This document shows positions 62,511 through 64,000 of a DNA stretch of 64,000 nt, in pieces (within the stretch, counting starts at the first letter, position 1; every line of letters starts with the position of its first letter). This stretch comes from Nephromyces sp. MM_2019 (taxonomy: Eukaryota > Apicomplexa > Aconoidasida > Nephromycida). The DNA lies in NCBI GenBank assembly GCA_015657535.1, contig JADHZB010001682.1, positions 6,956 through 70,955 on the forward strand. Direction: 5' to 3'. A program made the position numbers and the translations under genes. The notes under the pieces were generated by a model. It was not told the origin of the DNA, ran no database searches, and saw only the letters and a program-made list of their open reading frames with translations.

Positions 62511-64000
62511 TGTGGGGTTCATTTTGGAAATATGTTTCTGTAAATTTGGAATCCAGAATATATCAATTTTGTCATAATTATGGTAACTATTCGATGGCGC
62601 ATGTCCATTCAAGCTGCACCCCTTTATTTAATGAGTTATTTGAAGCTATGATTAGTCAAATTATAAAAAATTACTAATATTGGAATCTAATTAAAATGTT
62701 TTTGATTGGAGTGTCTTATTAAATTATCATTATGCAAGTGGCCTATTATCAGCTAAAGCTGCCGTTAGTATAAGGTTTGAAGCATCAGCCCTTTTTAAAA
62801 ACTTTTTGGTAGTTACTATACATGTATTCAGGTTAGAAGCAGTTTTCTTGTCTATTGAAGTTGATTGGATTTCCTGATAGTTTGTTTTTCTATTGAAATT
62901 TTTTTCGTTATTTAAAAACTTCTATTTTGTAAGGAATATCATTTTCATGCCAAGCTTAACTACTGGGAAACTCCTAGGTTATTAGCTGCCTTCACTTCGC
63001 TATTATTAATACTTGGTTATTTCTCTCGTACAGCATAAGCAAGTCACCCAAGGACAAACACGCAGTAGTTAAAATTTTATGGAGTGCCTCTCGGACTTAC
63101 TACTATGTTTTAATAATTAGGCAAAAGCACGAACTGTTAAAATATCTATTAGGTTATGCGTTAAAGTTTTTTAGTTTAGTTTATAGTTATTTAAAATTTG
63201 AATTAAACGCACTATCAATGAGAATTGATTCTGAATTTTCTTGCTAGCTGCATCAAAATTTTTAACTTTAAAGTGGTAAGGTGGCCACTTTAGCATAAGT
63301 TTTGATCAGCTCATAAGTTGTCGTGGAGGCTGTATATGGAAAATAATATCATATCTTTTGTTAGCTATTTTTCTATAAGTTTGTGCATTCTTTAATTAGG
63401 TAGCCTAATTTTATAAGGAGTGTGTGTGTTACAACATTCTCAAACTACGTAGATGAATCTTTAGGAACAAACTTCTGAAGCTCTATGTTTATACTTTCTG
63501 TTGGCTGCTAATCGCTTTCGCTGCATGGGCAAGAGTTGATAGGACTTTCGTTATCACATTGATATTATGAATATATCACGGAATATTTTGATACCTCAAC
63601 ACTTAGACTTTCTTCTTTGAAATACCTTCGTCGTCCAAAATTTTTGAAATTTATATTTTGGCCTAACTTGCATGATTTTTTTTTATAGTTTTTGCACTTC
63701 TATATTTATTGCTGTGCCTTGCTTACCGCGTACTCTTTCAATAGTGTAATGAGTATCTTGTAAAGAAATCAAATTATTAGCTTCTGACTCTGAGGTTAGC
63801 TTCAAATGCCTAGGCCCGATTTACTCTTTTTTAAGCATTAATTTCTTACGCTGGAGTCGCTTCTCTCCTTATTTTGGTCTCCCATCTAATGATTGGCGTC
63901 TACTTGATGGTTCCAGAAAGCAAGTCGTGAAAAGGGACTGACTCTGCTTGCAAAATATGAAAACGCAGTACAAGGATGCTACATGAACATGGGTATAGCT
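62511..64000. other. No gene identified
   Basis: AT-rich sequence downstream of the stop at 62510, with stops in all frames. I see no repeats or motifs worth naming. Confidence 0.4.

Noticed and set aside
1..64000. CRISPR array, bacterial operon or transposon
   Set aside because: Spliced eukaryotic genes throughout; tandem repeats lack unique spacers, and no transposase, reverse transcriptase or terminal repeats were seen.

Overview
The window is nuclear DNA of a unicellular eukaryote. It is AT-rich, its genes are split by GT-AG introns, and simple repeats sit inside introns. An apicomplexan or other alveolate is my best guess from the overall style, but no lineage-diagnostic gene is visible, so this is inference only. 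There are no bacterial operons, rRNA genes, complete tRNAs or transposons that I can support. All spliced models were assembled by hand from splice sites, codon phase and protein plausibility. First exons are often missing.

Layout. Bases 1-9.9 kb hold AC/GT microsatellites and several degenerate minisatellites, with no gene I can support. The anchor gene, 9.9-19.7 kb (+), is a complete mitochondrial ABC half-transporter of the ATM1/ABCB7 family in about ten exons, with repeat-filled introns. From 21.9 to 30.7 kb the minus strand carries at least four compact genes with exons of roughly 20-230 nt and introns often of 37-130 nt. None of their families is recognised. At 32.5-32.9 kb a 27-bp minisatellite contains a 50-N assembly gap.

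From 34.1 to 49.2 kb several membrane proteins occur: a five-exon multi-pass protein (+), a TLC-domain protein ending in a dilysine ER signal (-), and a four-helix protein resembling the Orai calcium-channel superfamily (+). Short-exon genes of unknown function lie between them at 38.5-41.5, 45.1-45.8 and 47.0-47.4 kb. From 50 to 64 kb there is a secreted acidic protein (-), a very small two-exon gene (+), an unspliced 837-codon acidic, serine-rich protein (+), a two-exon protein with a hydrophobic N terminus (+), and several isolated coding blocks.

Functionally, only the ATM1 transporter (mitochondrial export for cytosolic Fe-S assembly) and the TLC protein (ER lipid-associated) are assignable. 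The Orai-like call is a hypothesis. No pathway connecting neighbours is evident, and gene orientation is mixed.
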